44,721 nt of DNA from Kaistella haifensis DSM 19056 (GTDB lineage: Bacteria > Bacteroidota > Bacteroidia > Flavobacteriales > Weeksellaceae), in contig NZ_JASZ02000021.1 in NCBI RefSeq assembly GCF_000735695.2, forward strand, positions 1-44,721. Reading direction: 5' to 3'. Positions 32,758 to 42,719 of this stretch are shown here, piece after piece. The notes beneath the pieces were generated by a model that searched no databases, was not told the origin of the DNA, and saw nothing but the letters and a program-made list of their open reading frames with translations. How positions within the stretch are numbered: the first letter of the stretch is position 1; every line of letters starts with the position of its first letter. The position numbers and the translations under genes are program-made.

Positions 32758-32770
32758 TAAAAAAAAAGGT

Positions 32771-35700
32771 TTGGCAAACACAAAAAAATACTTCAAAAAA
32801 ATTCTCATCGGTTTCGGAATATTTGTAGCAATTTTATGCGCAGGTGTTCTGAGTTTACAATTACCCGTAATTCAAAATTTTTTAAAAGATCGGTTGGTAA
32901 TATATTTAGAGAAGAAGGTCAAAACCAAAGTTTCTCTCGACCGGTTCTATGTTACATTTCCGAATAGTTTGGTGATGGAAAATCTGTATCTGCAAGGCCA
33001 AACCGTGGATACATTGCTGTATGCCAAAAAATTTGATGTCGGTTTAAACATTCCCAAGATTTTTAAAAACACCATCGATCTTACCTCTATCGATTTGGAC
33101 GGGGTGAAAGCTAATGTTGTAAGAAACAAAGATGGTTCTTTTAATTTCGATTATTTTATCGATGCTTTTGCCCGAAAAGATTCTCAGGAAAGCGAGAGCA
33201 AGCCATTCGTCATTTCTTTAGATAAAATTAAGTTGCAGAATATCAATGTTTCCTTTATAGACAATCAAGCCAGGAATGATATTAGTCTTAAATTTAAATA
33301 TTTCGATACTCGGGTGAAAACCTTCGATCTTGATCGCAATTCGTATGCCGTGGGAAATATTGTTTTGGATGGATTGAAGTTAAGATTGAAGCAAGATTTA
33401 TTGGAAGAAGTTGCCGAAACTGTTGATGAAAAGGCGGATTCGCTTCGAGCAAAAAAACCAATGAAATTAGCATTAAATGGAATAAAATTCACCAATTTTA
33501 ATGTAGATTATGGCGACGATAATTCAAAAACGTATGCAAAAATTCTTTTTAATGAACTTACCACAAAAATTAATAAAATCGATATTGAAAACCAGAGTTA
33601 TGAGGTCGATCAATTTCTTTTGAAAGGTGCAAATATTGATGCGAAAATGTTCTCGGCAGCTCAAAAAGAAGCGACAGACTCTGATCTTCCATCACCTGCC
33701 GAAAAATCGCTGGATCTGCTTCTGGGTAAAGCTATTTTAGATGATGTAAAGGTTTCATACAACAATACCGCGATGCCCAAAAAATCGCGGGGAATGGATT
33801 TCAACCATCTCGATTTTTCTCAAATAAATTTTGATTTGAGAGATTTTAAAATGCAGAATGGAACGTTCGCAGGAACAGTAAAAAAAGCTGAAATTAAGGA
33901 GAAGAACAACTTAGAAATACGAAAATTCAATACCGACTTTGTGTATGGCGAAAGGCAAGCTTACCTGAAAAACCTTTATTTAGAAACTTCAAGAACCGTA
34001 TTGCGTGACGAAATCGTATTGAATTATAATTCCATAGAACAACTATCCGCAAATCCTGGTGCAGTAAGTGTTTCAGCAAATATCTATAATTCAAAAATTG
34101 GCTTGGCAGATTTGCTAAATTTCGCTCCGGATTTGCGAAATACACCACCTTTCAATACTTATCCTAATGGTATTATCAATTTGGACGCAAGGATAAAAGG
34201 AACGATGAATGAGATGCAAATTGCCAATCTACAAGCCTCCGGATTGGGTGATTTAAAGTTGGCACTATCTGGCGTGGTAAGAAATGCAACCGATCCCGAA
34301 AAGTTATTTTATGATTTGAAAATTCGAAATTTAGGCTCCTCTGCAAAAACTATTCTGAAGATTTTGCCGAAAAATACCCTTCCTTCCAATATTTCTCTGC
34401 CTTCTTATTTTGCGATTTCGGGAGTTGCCCGCGGAACAACAAAAGTGGTCGATACGAAACTGAAAATGGTGTCAACTTTGGGAAATGTAGCGCTGAATGC
34501 AGTGGTTGATATGCGTAAAAAAAATGCTGAAACGTATGTTGTCAATGCGAATTTAATGAATTTGCAGATCGGAAAAATTATCCAAAATAAAGACCTAGGG
34601 ATTGTTCGAGGAACTTTGAGTGCAAAAGGAAGAAGCTTTGATTTTAAAAACGGAACTTTAGATTTTAAAGGAAATTTGGCAGCATTTGATTATCAAAAGT
34701 ACCGCTATCAAAATGTTGATGTTTCCGGGAAATTGAATTCTGGCAGATATAATGTTCATCTACTCTCACGTGATCCTAATGCAAATCTTAATTTATTGGC
34801 TTCCGGAAAATTGGATGATAAAAATTCAAGCGTAAAATTGGGTGGAACGATCACCAAACTCGATCTTTATAAATTAGGTTTTTATCAAAACCCGCTGATT
34901 TTGGCAGGAAACATTGATGGTGAATTCAGCAATTTAAATCCTGATTTCTTGAATGGTTATTTGAATTTGGATCAGTTTGCAATTTCAGATACTAAAGAAG
35001 TTTTCCCAATTCAGCAGATGCGTCTGAAAGCTGAAACTACGGCGAATTCAAACGCTTTGTATTTCAATTCTCATGTTGCGGATTTTACCATGACCGGAAA
35101 ATACAAACTATCGCAAATTTTCGGCGCGTTGCAAAATACAGTGAGCAATTACTATGATTTGGGCAAGAAAAAACAGCGAATCGATCCGCATCAATATTTT
35201 GATTTTACAGCTACTTTGAAAGATGACAATTTGATCCGAAAATTCGTTCCGGAACTCAAAAGTTTTGAAACGATTACCATGAACGGAAATTACAACGCAG
35301 ATTCCCAAAACATCACTGTTAATGCGCAAATTCCGAATTTAAAATATGGCGAAAATTTAATTGAAAATGCTTCGTTTAGAATTTATAATGAAAATGATGC
35401 ATTGCAATATCAACTTGAAGCTCAGAAAATTTCAAGTGAAAAATTGGCGCTGAATCAATTTGCTGCAACCGGAAATGTTGCAAACAATGTCATTGAATAC
35501 CGAGTTTCTACAAAAGACGAGAAAAATGTTGAACAATTTTTGATTGCCGGAAATGCGCAATCGCTGAAAAATGCAACACAAATCTCTTTGAATCCGGATG
35601 GTTTAAAATTAAATTACAGTAATTGGAATGTCGCGCCAGATAATGTGCTACGTTTTGGGAATAATGGAATTTTCGCTCGCAATTTTGTCCTCAGCAATGG

Positions 35701-37768
35701 GGAAAGCAGCCTTGCAATTAATTCTGAAAATGAAACCGCGAATAGCCCGTTGAATGTGGATTTGAAAAATTTTAAAATAGAAACCATCACCGAAATGCTG
35801 AAAAAGGATTCTCTTTTGGCAAAAGGAACAATCGATGGAAACGTAAGGTTAAAGGATTATAAAAACCTCAATTTCACTTCGGATGTAAATGTTACAGATT
35901 TGGTAATGTATGGAAATCCAGTCGGAAATATCGCGGCAAAAGTGAACACTAAAACTTCAAAACTTTTGTATGCCGATGTTGCACTTACTGGTTTTGAAAA
36001 CGATATGCAAATTACGGGAGATTATAATATAGAATCGCAATTGCTCGATTTAGAAGCGAATATTAATCGACTGCAAATGAAATCGGTTCAAGGTTTTACG
36101 CTAAATGCCATTGAAAATACTGAAGGTTACCTCTCCGGAAATTTCGATATCACGGGGAAAACCGAAAGTCCTAAAATATTAGGGAAGTTGAAATTCAACG
36201 ATGTTGGATTAGAAATTGTGAAAACGGGAAGCAATTTCAGACATCTTGATGATGAAATAAGATTTGCACCGAGAGGAATTGTGTTTGATGATTTTAAAGT
36301 GAAGGATTCACAAGGAAATGCATTGACCTTTGATGGCGATATTTTAACCCAAAATTATCAGGATTTCGCTTTTGATTTAAAACTTAGGGCAAGAGATTTC
36401 ATGGCCGTAGATTCACAACCGGATAACGATAAGATGATGTTCGGAATTTTGGCAATTGATGCCGACCTTGGTATTACCGGAGATTTGGATTTGCCACAGG
36501 TAGATGGTAAATTAGCAGTCACCGACAAAACCGATTTTACCTTTGTGATCCCGCAATCATCGCCTACGTTAAAAGATCGAGAAGGTATTGTGGAATTTAT
36601 CGATCAGGACCAAATTGTTCTCAATGAAACCATAGAAGCCGACAGTATCGATGCGAAAACCGGCATCAAAGGAATGGACGTGAATGTGAATATTTCTTTA
36701 ACCAAAGAAGCTAAAATTTCATTATTAATCGATAAAGCCAGCGGAGATTTCGTAAAACTTCAAGGTGAAGCTGAATTGACGGGAGGTGTGGATCCATCGG
36801 GAAAAACAACGTTGGTAGGTGTTTATCAGGTAGAAAGTGGAGCGTACGAAATGTCTTTTAACATGATTAAAAGAAAATTCGATATCCAAAAGGGTAGTAC
36901 CATCACTTGGACCGGCGAACCAACCACCGCAAACCTGGATCTTACTGCGATTTACAAAACGAATGCAGCGCCAATTGATTTGGTGCAGCAGCAACTTTCC
37001 GAAGATCAGCTGAATTATTATAAACAGAGGATTCCTTTCAATACTTTATTGGTTTTAAAAGGAGAATTGCTGAAACCGGTGATTTCTTTCGATATTCAAA
37101 CGGACGAAAATAACAACGCTGTTAATCAGGAAGTTATCGATAATGTTGAAACTAAGCTGACCCAGCTCCGTCGCGATGAATCGGAACTCAACAAACAGGT
37201 TTTTGCACTCTTGATTTTGAATCGTTTCATTGGCGATAACCCTTTCCAAAGTCAAAGCGGAATTTCTGCCGGTACGATGGCGAGGCAGAGTGTGAGCCAA
37301 ATCTTGTCCCAGCAACTCAATAATATTGCACAGGATTTAATAGCTGGTGTAGATCTGACCTTCGATTTTGATAGTTATGAAGAATATTCTTCGGGAAATA
37401 AAAATACAAGAACTGATTTGAATGTTAATTTAAGTAAAAAACTATTAAATGATCGCTTGAAAATCACCGTTGGAAGCAATTTCGGAATCGAAGGAGAAGC
37501 GCGACAAAACGAAGAAATGACCAATATTGCGGGTAATATTACTGCAGATTACGCTTTATCGAAAGATGGCAGATATACCCTCCGTGCATATCGGAAAAAT
37601 CAGTATCAAGTAGCTTTGCAAGGCCAAATTATCGAAACTGGAGTTGGGTTTGTCATCACTTTAGATTATACTGATTTCAAAGATATTTTCCAAAGAGCGA
37701 AACAAAACCGTGAGATCCGACGAACCAAAAAAGCATTGCAGAAAAATAGCGCAGTTGAATTCAAATAA
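32771..37768 (+). CDS. tamB: Translocation and assembly module protein TamB (DUF490)
   Basis: The 1665-residue protein has an N-terminal membrane anchor (about 10-30, ILIGFGIFVAILCAGVLSL), an AsmA-like start (LVIYLEKKVKTKVSLDRFYV) and a very long β-rich body of TamB-type repeats. The C-terminal DUF490 region (about 1290-1640) includes VTDKTDFTFVIPQ, GVYQVESGAYEMSFN, TITWTGEPTTANLDLTAIY and LILNRFIGD. TamB spans the periplasm and helps deliver proteins or lipids to the outer membrane with an Omp85 partner, encoded next. Start is TTG at 32771 (MANTKKYFKK); no in-frame ATG precedes the next conserved block. The stop is 3 nt before the tamL ATG. Confidence 0.92.
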   Translation: MANTKKYFKKILIGFGIFVAILCAGVLSLQLPVIQNFLKDRLVIYLEKKVKTKVSLDRFYVTFPNSLVMENLYLQGQTVDTLLYAKKFDVGLNIPKIFKNTIDLTSIDLDGVKANVVRNKDGSFNFDYFIDAFARKDSQESESKPFVISLDKIKLQNINVSFIDNQARNDISLKFKYFDTRVKTFDLDRNSYAVGNIVLDGLKLRLKQDLLEEVAETVDEKADSLRAKKPMKLALNGIKFTNFNVDYGDDNSKTYAKILFNELTTKINKIDIENQSYEVDQFLLKGANIDAKMFSAAQKEATDSDLPSPAEKSLDLLLGKAILDDVKVSYNNTAMPKKSRGMDFNHLDFSQINFDLRDFKMQNGTFAGTVKKAEIKEKNNLEIRKFNTDFVYGERQAYLKNLYLETSRTVLRDEIVLNYNSIEQLSANPGAVSVSANIYNSKIGLADLLNFAPDLRNTPPFNTYPNGIINLDARIKGTMNEMQIANLQASGLGDLKLALSGVVRNATDPEKLFYDLKIRNLGSSAKTILKILPKNTLPSNISLPSYFAISGVARGTTKVVDTKLKMVSTLGNVALNAVVDMRKKNAETYVVNANLMNLQIGKIIQNKDLGIVRGTLSAKGRSFDFKNGTLDFKGNLAAFDYQKYRYQNVDVSGKLNSGRYNVHLLSRDPNANLNLLASGKLDDKNSSVKLGGTITKLDLYKLGFYQNPLILAGNIDGEFSNLNPDFLNGYLNLDQFAISDTKEVFPIQQMRLKAETTANSNALYFNSHVADFTMTGKYKLSQIFGALQNTVSNYYDLGKKKQRIDPHQYFDFTATLKDDNLIRKFVPELKSFETITMNGNYNADSQNITVNAQIPNLKYGENLIENASFRIYNENDALQYQLEAQKISSEKLALNQFAATGNVANNVIEYRVSTKDEKNVEQFLIAGNAQSLKNATQISLNPDGLKLNYSNWNVAPDNVLRFGNNGIFARNFVLSNGESSLAINSENETANSPLNVDLKNFKIETITEMLKKDSLLAKGTIDGNVRLKDYKNLNFTSDVNVTDLVMYGNPVGNIAAKVNTKTSKLLYADVALTGFENDMQITGDYNIESQLLDLEANINRLQMKSVQGFTLNAIENTEGYLSGNFDITGKTESPKILGKLKFNDVGLEIVKTGSNFRHLDDEIRFAPRGIVFDDFKVKDSQGNALTFDGDILTQNYQDFAFDLKLRARDFMAVDSQPDNDKMMFGILAIDADLGITGDLDLPQVDGKLAVTDKTDFTFVIPQSSPTLKDREGIVEFIDQDQIVLNETIEADSIDAKTGIKGMDVNVNISLTKEAKISLLIDKASGDFVKLQGEAELTGGVDPSGKTTLVGVYQVESGAYEMSFNMIKRKFDIQKGSTITWTGEPTTANLDLTAIYKTNAAPIDLVQQQLSEDQLNYYKQRIPFNTLLVLKGELLKPVISFDIQTDENNNAVNQEVIDNVETKLTQLRRDESELNKQVFALLILNRFIGDNPFQSQSGISAGTMARQSVSQILSQQLNNIAQDLIAGVDLTFDFDSYEEYSSGNKNTRTDLNVNLSKKLLNDRLKITVGSNFGIEGEARQNEEMTNIAGNITADYALSKDGRYTLRAYRKNQYQVALQGQIIETGVGFVITLDYTDFKDIFQRAKQNREIRRTKKALQKNSAVEFK

Positions 37769-37771
37769 TTG

Positions 37772-40120
37772 ATGATGAAATTTATGGGAAATACAATTCA
37801 GTTTAAAAATATTAAAATAGCTACAGGTTTTTCTGTCGCAGCACTTCTTTTTTCATGCGGAACCGAAAGATTACAACCCAACGAAAAACTTTACACTGGA
37901 GCGAAAATTAATATCATTAATGACACGATTTCCAAGAAAGAAAAATCCTCATTAAAAGATGGTTTGGAGGATAATCTTACGCCAAAACCGAATTCTTCGA
38001 TTTTGGGTTTGCGTCCACGTGTTTGGATTTACAATATTACTCCGGAACCCAAAAAAGACAAAGGAATTACCAACTGGCTGAAAAATAAAGTGGGGCAGAA
38101 ACCTGTTCTTTTGGGCGATGTAGACCGCGAATTTAACAAAGATATCATTGAAAATTACTCTGAAAATAAAGGGTATTTCAATGCGAAAGCACAGTACGAT
38201 ACTATTATCAATGGGAAAACTGCAAAAGTAGTTTATGATGTGAAAACCGGCGCAAGATATCTCATCAGCGATGTGAAATTCCCGGAAGATAGCACCAAAA
38301 TTAACCGTGAAATTCAATTGGTAAAAGATCAAACATTACTGAAAAAAGGGAAACCTTTCGACCTCGATGTCATCAAAGCTGAGCGTGAGAGAATTGATAA
38401 TCGGATGAAGGAAAATGGTTTTTATTACTTTCATCCGGATAATATCATTGTTCAAGCCGACAGTACCGTCACCAACAAGCCGGAGGTCGAACTTGCTGTA
38501 AAATTGAAAGAAGAAACGCCAGAATTGGCCAAAAAGCAATTCAGCATCAATAATGTAATTGTCTATGCCGATTACAACTTACGCGATGTGAAAGAAAATG
38601 TATATAAAATCCCTGTAAATATAGATTCCATAGAAGCTTACAAGGATTTTTATTATGTTGATCCCAAGAAAAAATTTCGTCCGGTCATGTTTGAAAGGGC
38701 GCTATATTTTAGAAAAGGCGACATCTACAATCGTGCGGACCATAATTTGACTTTGAACCGATTGATCAGTCTTGGAGTTTTCAAATTCGTAAAAAATGAA
38801 TTCGTAATTTCTGATAGTTTAAAAAATAAATTTGATGCCTATTACTTGCTGACTCCTAAGGAATTTCAGTCTTTAAGAGTGGAAGCTTTGGGTAAAACCA
38901 ATTCGGCAAATTATGCAGGTTCAGAACTCAATCTCAATTGGACCCATCGAAATATTTTCCGAGGTGCGGAACAATTGAAGGCATCTGTTTTCGGTTCTTT
39001 TGATATGCAGATGGGTGGGAGATCTTCCGCTTACGAACGGGGGGAAGGCAATATCTATCGAGCGGGCGCGAATGTTCAATTGTCTGTTCCAAGATTGTTA
39101 ACACCTTTTAATTTTCAATCCTCAAGCGCATTTGTGCCGCGTACCAATGCCGAAATCGGTTATGAATATGTAAGCCGCAGCAAATGGTACACTTTGCACA
39201 ATTTCAATGCGTCGTTTGGATATATGTGGAAAGAAAATATCCGAAAGGAGCATGAATTGAAACTGCTAGATGTTACCTTGGTAGCACCTGAAAATGTGAC
39301 GGAAGTTTACCAAAATTATATTCAGGACAAACCATATTTGCAGCAGGCAATTCAGAAGCAATTAATTTACGGGCCTACTTATTCTTACACCTATACTAAT
39401 ACTATGTTGCCTAAAACCAACACGATGTACTATCGCGGTTACGTTGATTTGGCGGGAAATCTCACAGGCTTAATCTCAGGAGCTAATGCTAAAGAAGGCA
39501 AAGAAAAGCAGATTTTTGGGGTGCCTTTCAGTCAGTATGCCAAAATGGAAAACGATTTTAGATTTTACCATCAACTTTCCACTAAACAAAGTGTTGCCGC
39601 GCGAGTAATTGCTGGAATTGCGTATCCGTACGGAAATTCGCTCACGGTTCCATTTTCCCGACAATTTTTTTCCGGAGGTAGCAATAGTATTCGCGCATTT
39701 CGGGCGAGAACTTTAGGTCCTGGTAGTTATGATCCGCGGACGCAAACCGGCCAATTGTTTTTCGATCAAGCCGGCGACATTAAGTTGGAAACCAATCTGG
39801 AATATCGCGCCAATATTTATAAATTCTTGAATGTAGGTGTTTTTGCAGATGCAGGAAATGTTTGGCTGGTCAATGAAGATGCAACGCGCCCAGGAGCGAA
39901 ATTTTCCAAAGATTGGCTGAGCGAAATGGCCGTAGGAGCGGGCGTTGGACTGCGTTTGGATTTTTCTATTCTGCTTCTTCGACTTGATTTGGCAATGCCG
40001 TTGCGGGTACCTTACTACGAGAAAAATGATCGTTGGATGTTCGATAAAATCGATTTTGGAAATAAAGATTGGCGTCGACAAAATTTAGTTTTGAATATTG
40101 CGATTGGTTATCCTTTTTAA
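37772..40120 (+). CDS. tamL: TamL, lipoprotein Omp85-family partner of TamB
   Basis: The 782-residue protein is a lipoprotein (FSC, C29) with N-terminal POTRA-like domains (about 35-400, including RPRVWIYNITPE, YFNAKAQYDTI, ARYLISDVKFPED, FRPVMFERALYFRKGDIYN) and a C-terminal outer-membrane barrel (about 410-782) with the loop-6 motif variant SNSIRAFRARTLGPG. It ends RQNLVLNIAIGYPF with a terminal Phe. Bacteroidota use a lipidated TamA-like protein, TamL, beside TamB; the gene order here matches. ATG 37772 is chosen over the TTG three bases earlier. ATGs at 37775 and 37784 are alternatives. Confidence 0.92.
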   Translation: MMKFMGNTIQFKNIKIATGFSVAALLFSCGTERLQPNEKLYTGAKINIINDTISKKEKSSLKDGLEDNLTPKPNSSILGLRPRVWIYNITPEPKKDKGITNWLKNKVGQKPVLLGDVDREFNKDIIENYSENKGYFNAKAQYDTIINGKTAKVVYDVKTGARYLISDVKFPEDSTKINREIQLVKDQTLLKKGKPFDLDVIKAERERIDNRMKENGFYYFHPDNIIVQADSTVTNKPEVELAVKLKEETPELAKKQFSINNVIVYADYNLRDVKENVYKIPVNIDSIEAYKDFYYVDPKKKFRPVMFERALYFRKGDIYNRADHNLTLNRLISLGVFKFVKNEFVISDSLKNKFDAYYLLTPKEFQSLRVEALGKTNSANYAGSELNLNWTHRNIFRGAEQLKASVFGSFDMQMGGRSSAYERGEGNIYRAGANVQLSVPRLLTPFNFQSSSAFVPRTNAEIGYEYVSRSKWYTLHNFNASFGYMWKENIRKEHELKLLDVTLVAPENVTEVYQNYIQDKPYLQQAIQKQLIYGPTYSYTYTNTMLPKTNTMYYRGYVDLAGNLTGLISGANAKEGKEKQIFGVPFSQYAKMENDFRFYHQLSTKQSVAARVIAGIAYPYGNSLTVPFSRQFFSGGSNSIRAFRARTLGPGSYDPRTQTGQLFFDQAGDIKLETNLEYRANIYKFLNVGVFADAGNVWLVNEDATRPGAKFSKDWLSEMAVGAGVGLRLDFSILLLRLDLAMPLRVPYYEKNDRWMFDKIDFGNKDWRRQNLVLNIAIGYPF

Positions 40121-40216
40121 TCAGTTTAAATTTTATTAATTCGATTGTAATTAAAGAAAATTGCTTTGGAGAACTAAAAAAACCTTCTAAGTGCCCTGAA
40201 TTTTAATTTCCGAACT

Positions 40217-40265
40217 CTTATACAATTTATTCTTTGACCACAAGGGTGTTCATTTTTCGTATAAG
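40217..40265. repeat. 7-bp inverted repeat upstream of the desaturase gene
   Basis: CTTATAC (40217-40223) and GTATAAG (40259-40265) form an inverted repeat with a 35-nt spacer in the 237-nt region between tamL and the acyl-ACP desaturase. It could be a regulator site. The repeat is short and may be chance. Confidence 0.25.
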
Positions 40266-40325
40266 CCAAAAAATTATTTAATCTCCGTTTTTTTAAATAT
40301 TATGCTTAAAATAATATTTTTAGGT

Positions 40326-40333
40326 TATATTTG
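40326..40333 (+). promoter_or_regulatory. -7 promoter element TATATTTG
   Basis: TATATTTG is an exact TAnnTTTG match ending 24 nt before the ATG at 40358. It supports that start over the in-frame upstream start at 40331, which would lie within the promoter. Confidence 0.65.
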
Positions 40334-40357
40334 TCCTTTATAAAAAGTAAAAAAAAG

Positions 40358-41335
40358 ATGTACAATAAATTAGTAAGATTGGAAGTGATGAGGAATTTGG
40401 GCAAAGAAGTGAACGATTTCATCAATTCCTATCTAACTCCCGTTGAAAAAATATGGCAACCCACAGATTTCCTTCCGGATCCTTCCGCTGAAACCTTCAA
40501 ATACGATGTGGAAGAGCTACAAACTTACGCTCAGGAAATGGATTATGATCTCTTCGTAACTTTAATTGGAGATTGTATTACCGAAGAAGCGCTACCTAGC
40601 TACGAATCTTGGATTATGGGAATTGATGGGGTGGAACCCGAAAATAGTTCCGGCTGGTCGCAATGGGTTAGAAGTTGGACTGCCGAGGAAAACCGTCACG
40701 GTGATTTACTCAACAAATACCTGTATCTCTGTGGTCGTGTAAATATGCGCGAAGTAGAGATTACCACACAATATTTAATTCAGGATGGTTTCGATATCGG
40801 AACCTCCATGGATCCTTACCGAAACTTTGTTTACACCAGTTTTCAGGAAACGGCAACCAATATCTCGCACCGACGAGTAGGTTCCTTAGCCAAACAAACT
40901 GGGAACACCAAACTTTCTAGAATGTGTGGTGTAATTGCTGCGGACGAAGCACGACACGCAAAAGCTTACAAACATTTTGTAACCCGAATTTTCGAATTAG
41001 ATCCATCCGAAATGATGCTTGCTTTCGAAGATATGATGCGAAAAAAAATCGTGATGCCCGCACATTTGATGCGCGAATCCGGCCAAAAAGCTGGAGAACT
41101 TTGGGACCATTTTTCGGATGCGGCACAAAGAGCCATGGTCTATACTGGACAAGATTATATCAATATTTTAAGTGATTTACTGAATGATTGGAAGATAGAA
41201 CACATCTCCGGACTTAACGAAAAAGCCGAAAAAGCACAGGAATATCTGATGAAACTTCCAGGAAGATTACAAAAAATTACCGACCGAATTGCTACTCCCG
41301 ATTTGCAATATCAATTCAAATGGGTGAAATCTTAA
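40358..41335 (+). CDS. Acyl-ACP desaturase (ferritin-like di-iron)
   Basis: The 325-residue soluble desaturase inserts a double bond into acyl-ACP using a di-iron centre. Both iron-binding EENRHG and DEARHA motifs are present (about residues 107-112 and 194-199), with the helical repeats EALPSYESWIM and QETATNISHRRVG in the expected order. It matches the bacterial plant-type stearoyl-ACP desaturase family in length. It likely contributes unsaturated fatty acids for membrane fluidity. It has its own promoter. Confidence 0.92.
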   Translation: MYNKLVRLEVMRNLGKEVNDFINSYLTPVEKIWQPTDFLPDPSAETFKYDVEELQTYAQEMDYDLFVTLIGDCITEEALPSYESWIMGIDGVEPENSSGWSQWVRSWTAEENRHGDLLNKYLYLCGRVNMREVEITTQYLIQDGFDIGTSMDPYRNFVYTSFQETATNISHRRVGSLAKQTGNTKLSRMCGVIAADEARHAKAYKHFVTRIFELDPSEMMLAFEDMMRKKIVMPAHLMRESGQKAGELWDHFSDAAQRAMVYTGQDYINILSDLLNDWKIEHISGLNEKAEKAQEYLMKLPGRLQKITDRIATPDLQYQFKWVKS

Positions 41336-41401
41336 TCCCTTATTTTGCTAATTTTCTTTTAACACCAGCGGTTGAGTATTTCAATCGCTCTTTTATTTTC
41401 G

Positions 41402-41409
41402 TATCTTTG
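41402..41409 (+). promoter_or_regulatory. -7 promoter element TATCTTTG
   Basis: TATCTTTG fits TAnnTTTG and ends 20 nt before the ATG at 41430. It probably drives the HAD-like gene and the map gene that follows after 12 nt. Confidence 0.6.
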
Positions 41410-41429
41410 CAATCTGAAATTTTATTCAC

Positions 41430-41861
41430 ATGAAAAGCAATAAAAAATTGGCCATTGATTTCGACGGAACTATTGTAGAAGATGCATATCCGGGAATTGG
41501 TAAACCCAAAACTTTCGCATTCGAAACGCTCAAAAAACTTCAGTCTGAAGGGTATAGACTTATTCTTTGGACGTATAGACACGGGCAATCTTTAGATGAA
41601 GCCGTAGAATTTTGTAAAAAAAATGGTGTAGAATTTTATGCCGTAAATTCAAGTTTTGAAGGGGAAGTTTTTGATTCTAATGCCGCTTCCAGAAAAATCG
41701 ATGCAGATTTATTTATCGACGACCGTAATTTAGGAGGTTTTCCGGGTTGGGGTGAAATCTATAATATCATCAATGAAAGGATAGAATTCAGAGTCGAAGG
41801 TAAAGAAGTTTTACCTTATTCCAAAATGAAGAAAGAGAAGAAAAAAGGGCTCTTTTGGTAA
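41430..41861 (+). CDS. HAD-like hydrolase, BT0820 type
   Basis: The 143-residue protein is a minimal HAD-superfamily protein: motif I DFDGTIVED (Asp nucleophile, about residues 10-12), motif II ILWTYR, and motif III/IV FIDDRNLGG near residue 98. It lacks a large cap domain. The Bacteroides BT0820 family is structurally known, but a substrate is not established. It is closely followed by map. Confidence 0.85.
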   Translation: MKSNKKLAIDFDGTIVEDAYPGIGKPKTFAFETLKKLQSEGYRLILWTYRHGQSLDEAVEFCKKNGVEFYAVNSSFEGEVFDSNAASRKIDADLFIDDRNLGGFPGWGEIYNIINERIEFRVEGKEVLPYSKMKKEKKKGLFW

Positions 41862-41873
41862 GAATTATTAGTT

Positions 41874-42683
41874 ATGATTATTTTAAAAACACTCGACGAA
41901 CTGCGACTTATGAAGGAAAGCGCACAATTGGTTTCCAAAACTTTAGGCATGCTCGCCAAAGAGATAAAGCCAGGTGTGACGACCAATCATTTGGATAAAC
42001 TTGGTGGCGAATTTATACGCGATCATGGTGGTGAACCTGCATTTTTAGGAATGTACGGCTTCCCAAAAAATTTGTGTATTTCTCCCAATGAAGAGGTTGT
42101 ACACGGAATTCCAAACGATAAACCTTTGGTTGAAGGAGACATTCTTTCTGTGGATTGTGGAGTTTATATGAATGGTTTTTATGGTGATCACGCTTATTCT
42201 TTCGAAGTAGGGGAAGTGGCTCCAGAAACCAAAAAATTACTGAAAGTAACCAAAGAATCTCTATACAAAGGAATTGAGCAATGCGTTCGTGGAAAAAGAG
42301 TAGGAGATATCTCACACGCGATTCAAGAATATTGTGAAAAACACGGTTACGGCGTGGTTCGTGAATTGGTAGGACATGGTTTGGGTAGAAAAATGCACGA
42401 AGATCCGCAAGTTCCCAATTATGGTAGAAAAGGTAGTGGAAAAGTGTTGAAAGACGGAATCGTACTCGCCATCGAACCGATGATTAATCTAGGAACTGAA
42501 AAAGTAAAATTTCATAGCGACGGATGGACAGTGACTTCACTCGATAACTCACCATCAGCGCATTTCGAACATGATGTGACCATCATCAATGGAAAACCTG
42601 TTTTACTTTCAACCTATCAGTATATTTACGATGCATTAGGAATTGTGAGTGATGAAGAAGCACCATTTACATTAGATTTTTAG
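41874..42683 (+). CDS. map: Type I methionine aminopeptidase
   Basis: The 269-residue enzyme removes N-terminal Met from new proteins. Metal-binding residues lie in SVDCGVYMNGFYGDHAYSF (two Asp), LVGHGLGRKMHEDPQVPNYG (His), AIEPMI (Glu) and HFEHDVTI (Glu). HGIPNDKPL precedes them as in all type I enzymes. Length is typical. It ends 36 nt before the AT-rich ATPase gene; composition changes sharply after it. Confidence 0.95.
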   Translation: MIILKTLDELRLMKESAQLVSKTLGMLAKEIKPGVTTNHLDKLGGEFIRDHGGEPAFLGMYGFPKNLCISPNEEVVHGIPNDKPLVEGDILSVDCGVYMNGFYGDHAYSFEVGEVAPETKKLLKVTKESLYKGIEQCVRGKRVGDISHAIQEYCEKHGYGVVRELVGHGLGRKMHEDPQVPNYGRKGSGKVLKDGIVLAIEPMINLGTEKVKFHSDGWTVTSLDNSPSAHFEHDVTIINGKPVLLSTYQYIYDALGIVSDEEAPFTLDF

Positions 42684-42719
42684 ATTTTTTTTATAACTTT
42701 ACGAAACAAAACATTTCTA

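Noticed and set aside
40121-40357. Small RNA or riboswitch between tamL and the desaturase gene
   Set aside because: Only a short 7-bp inverted repeat and a promoter box are visible; no structured, T-tailed RNA can be supported.
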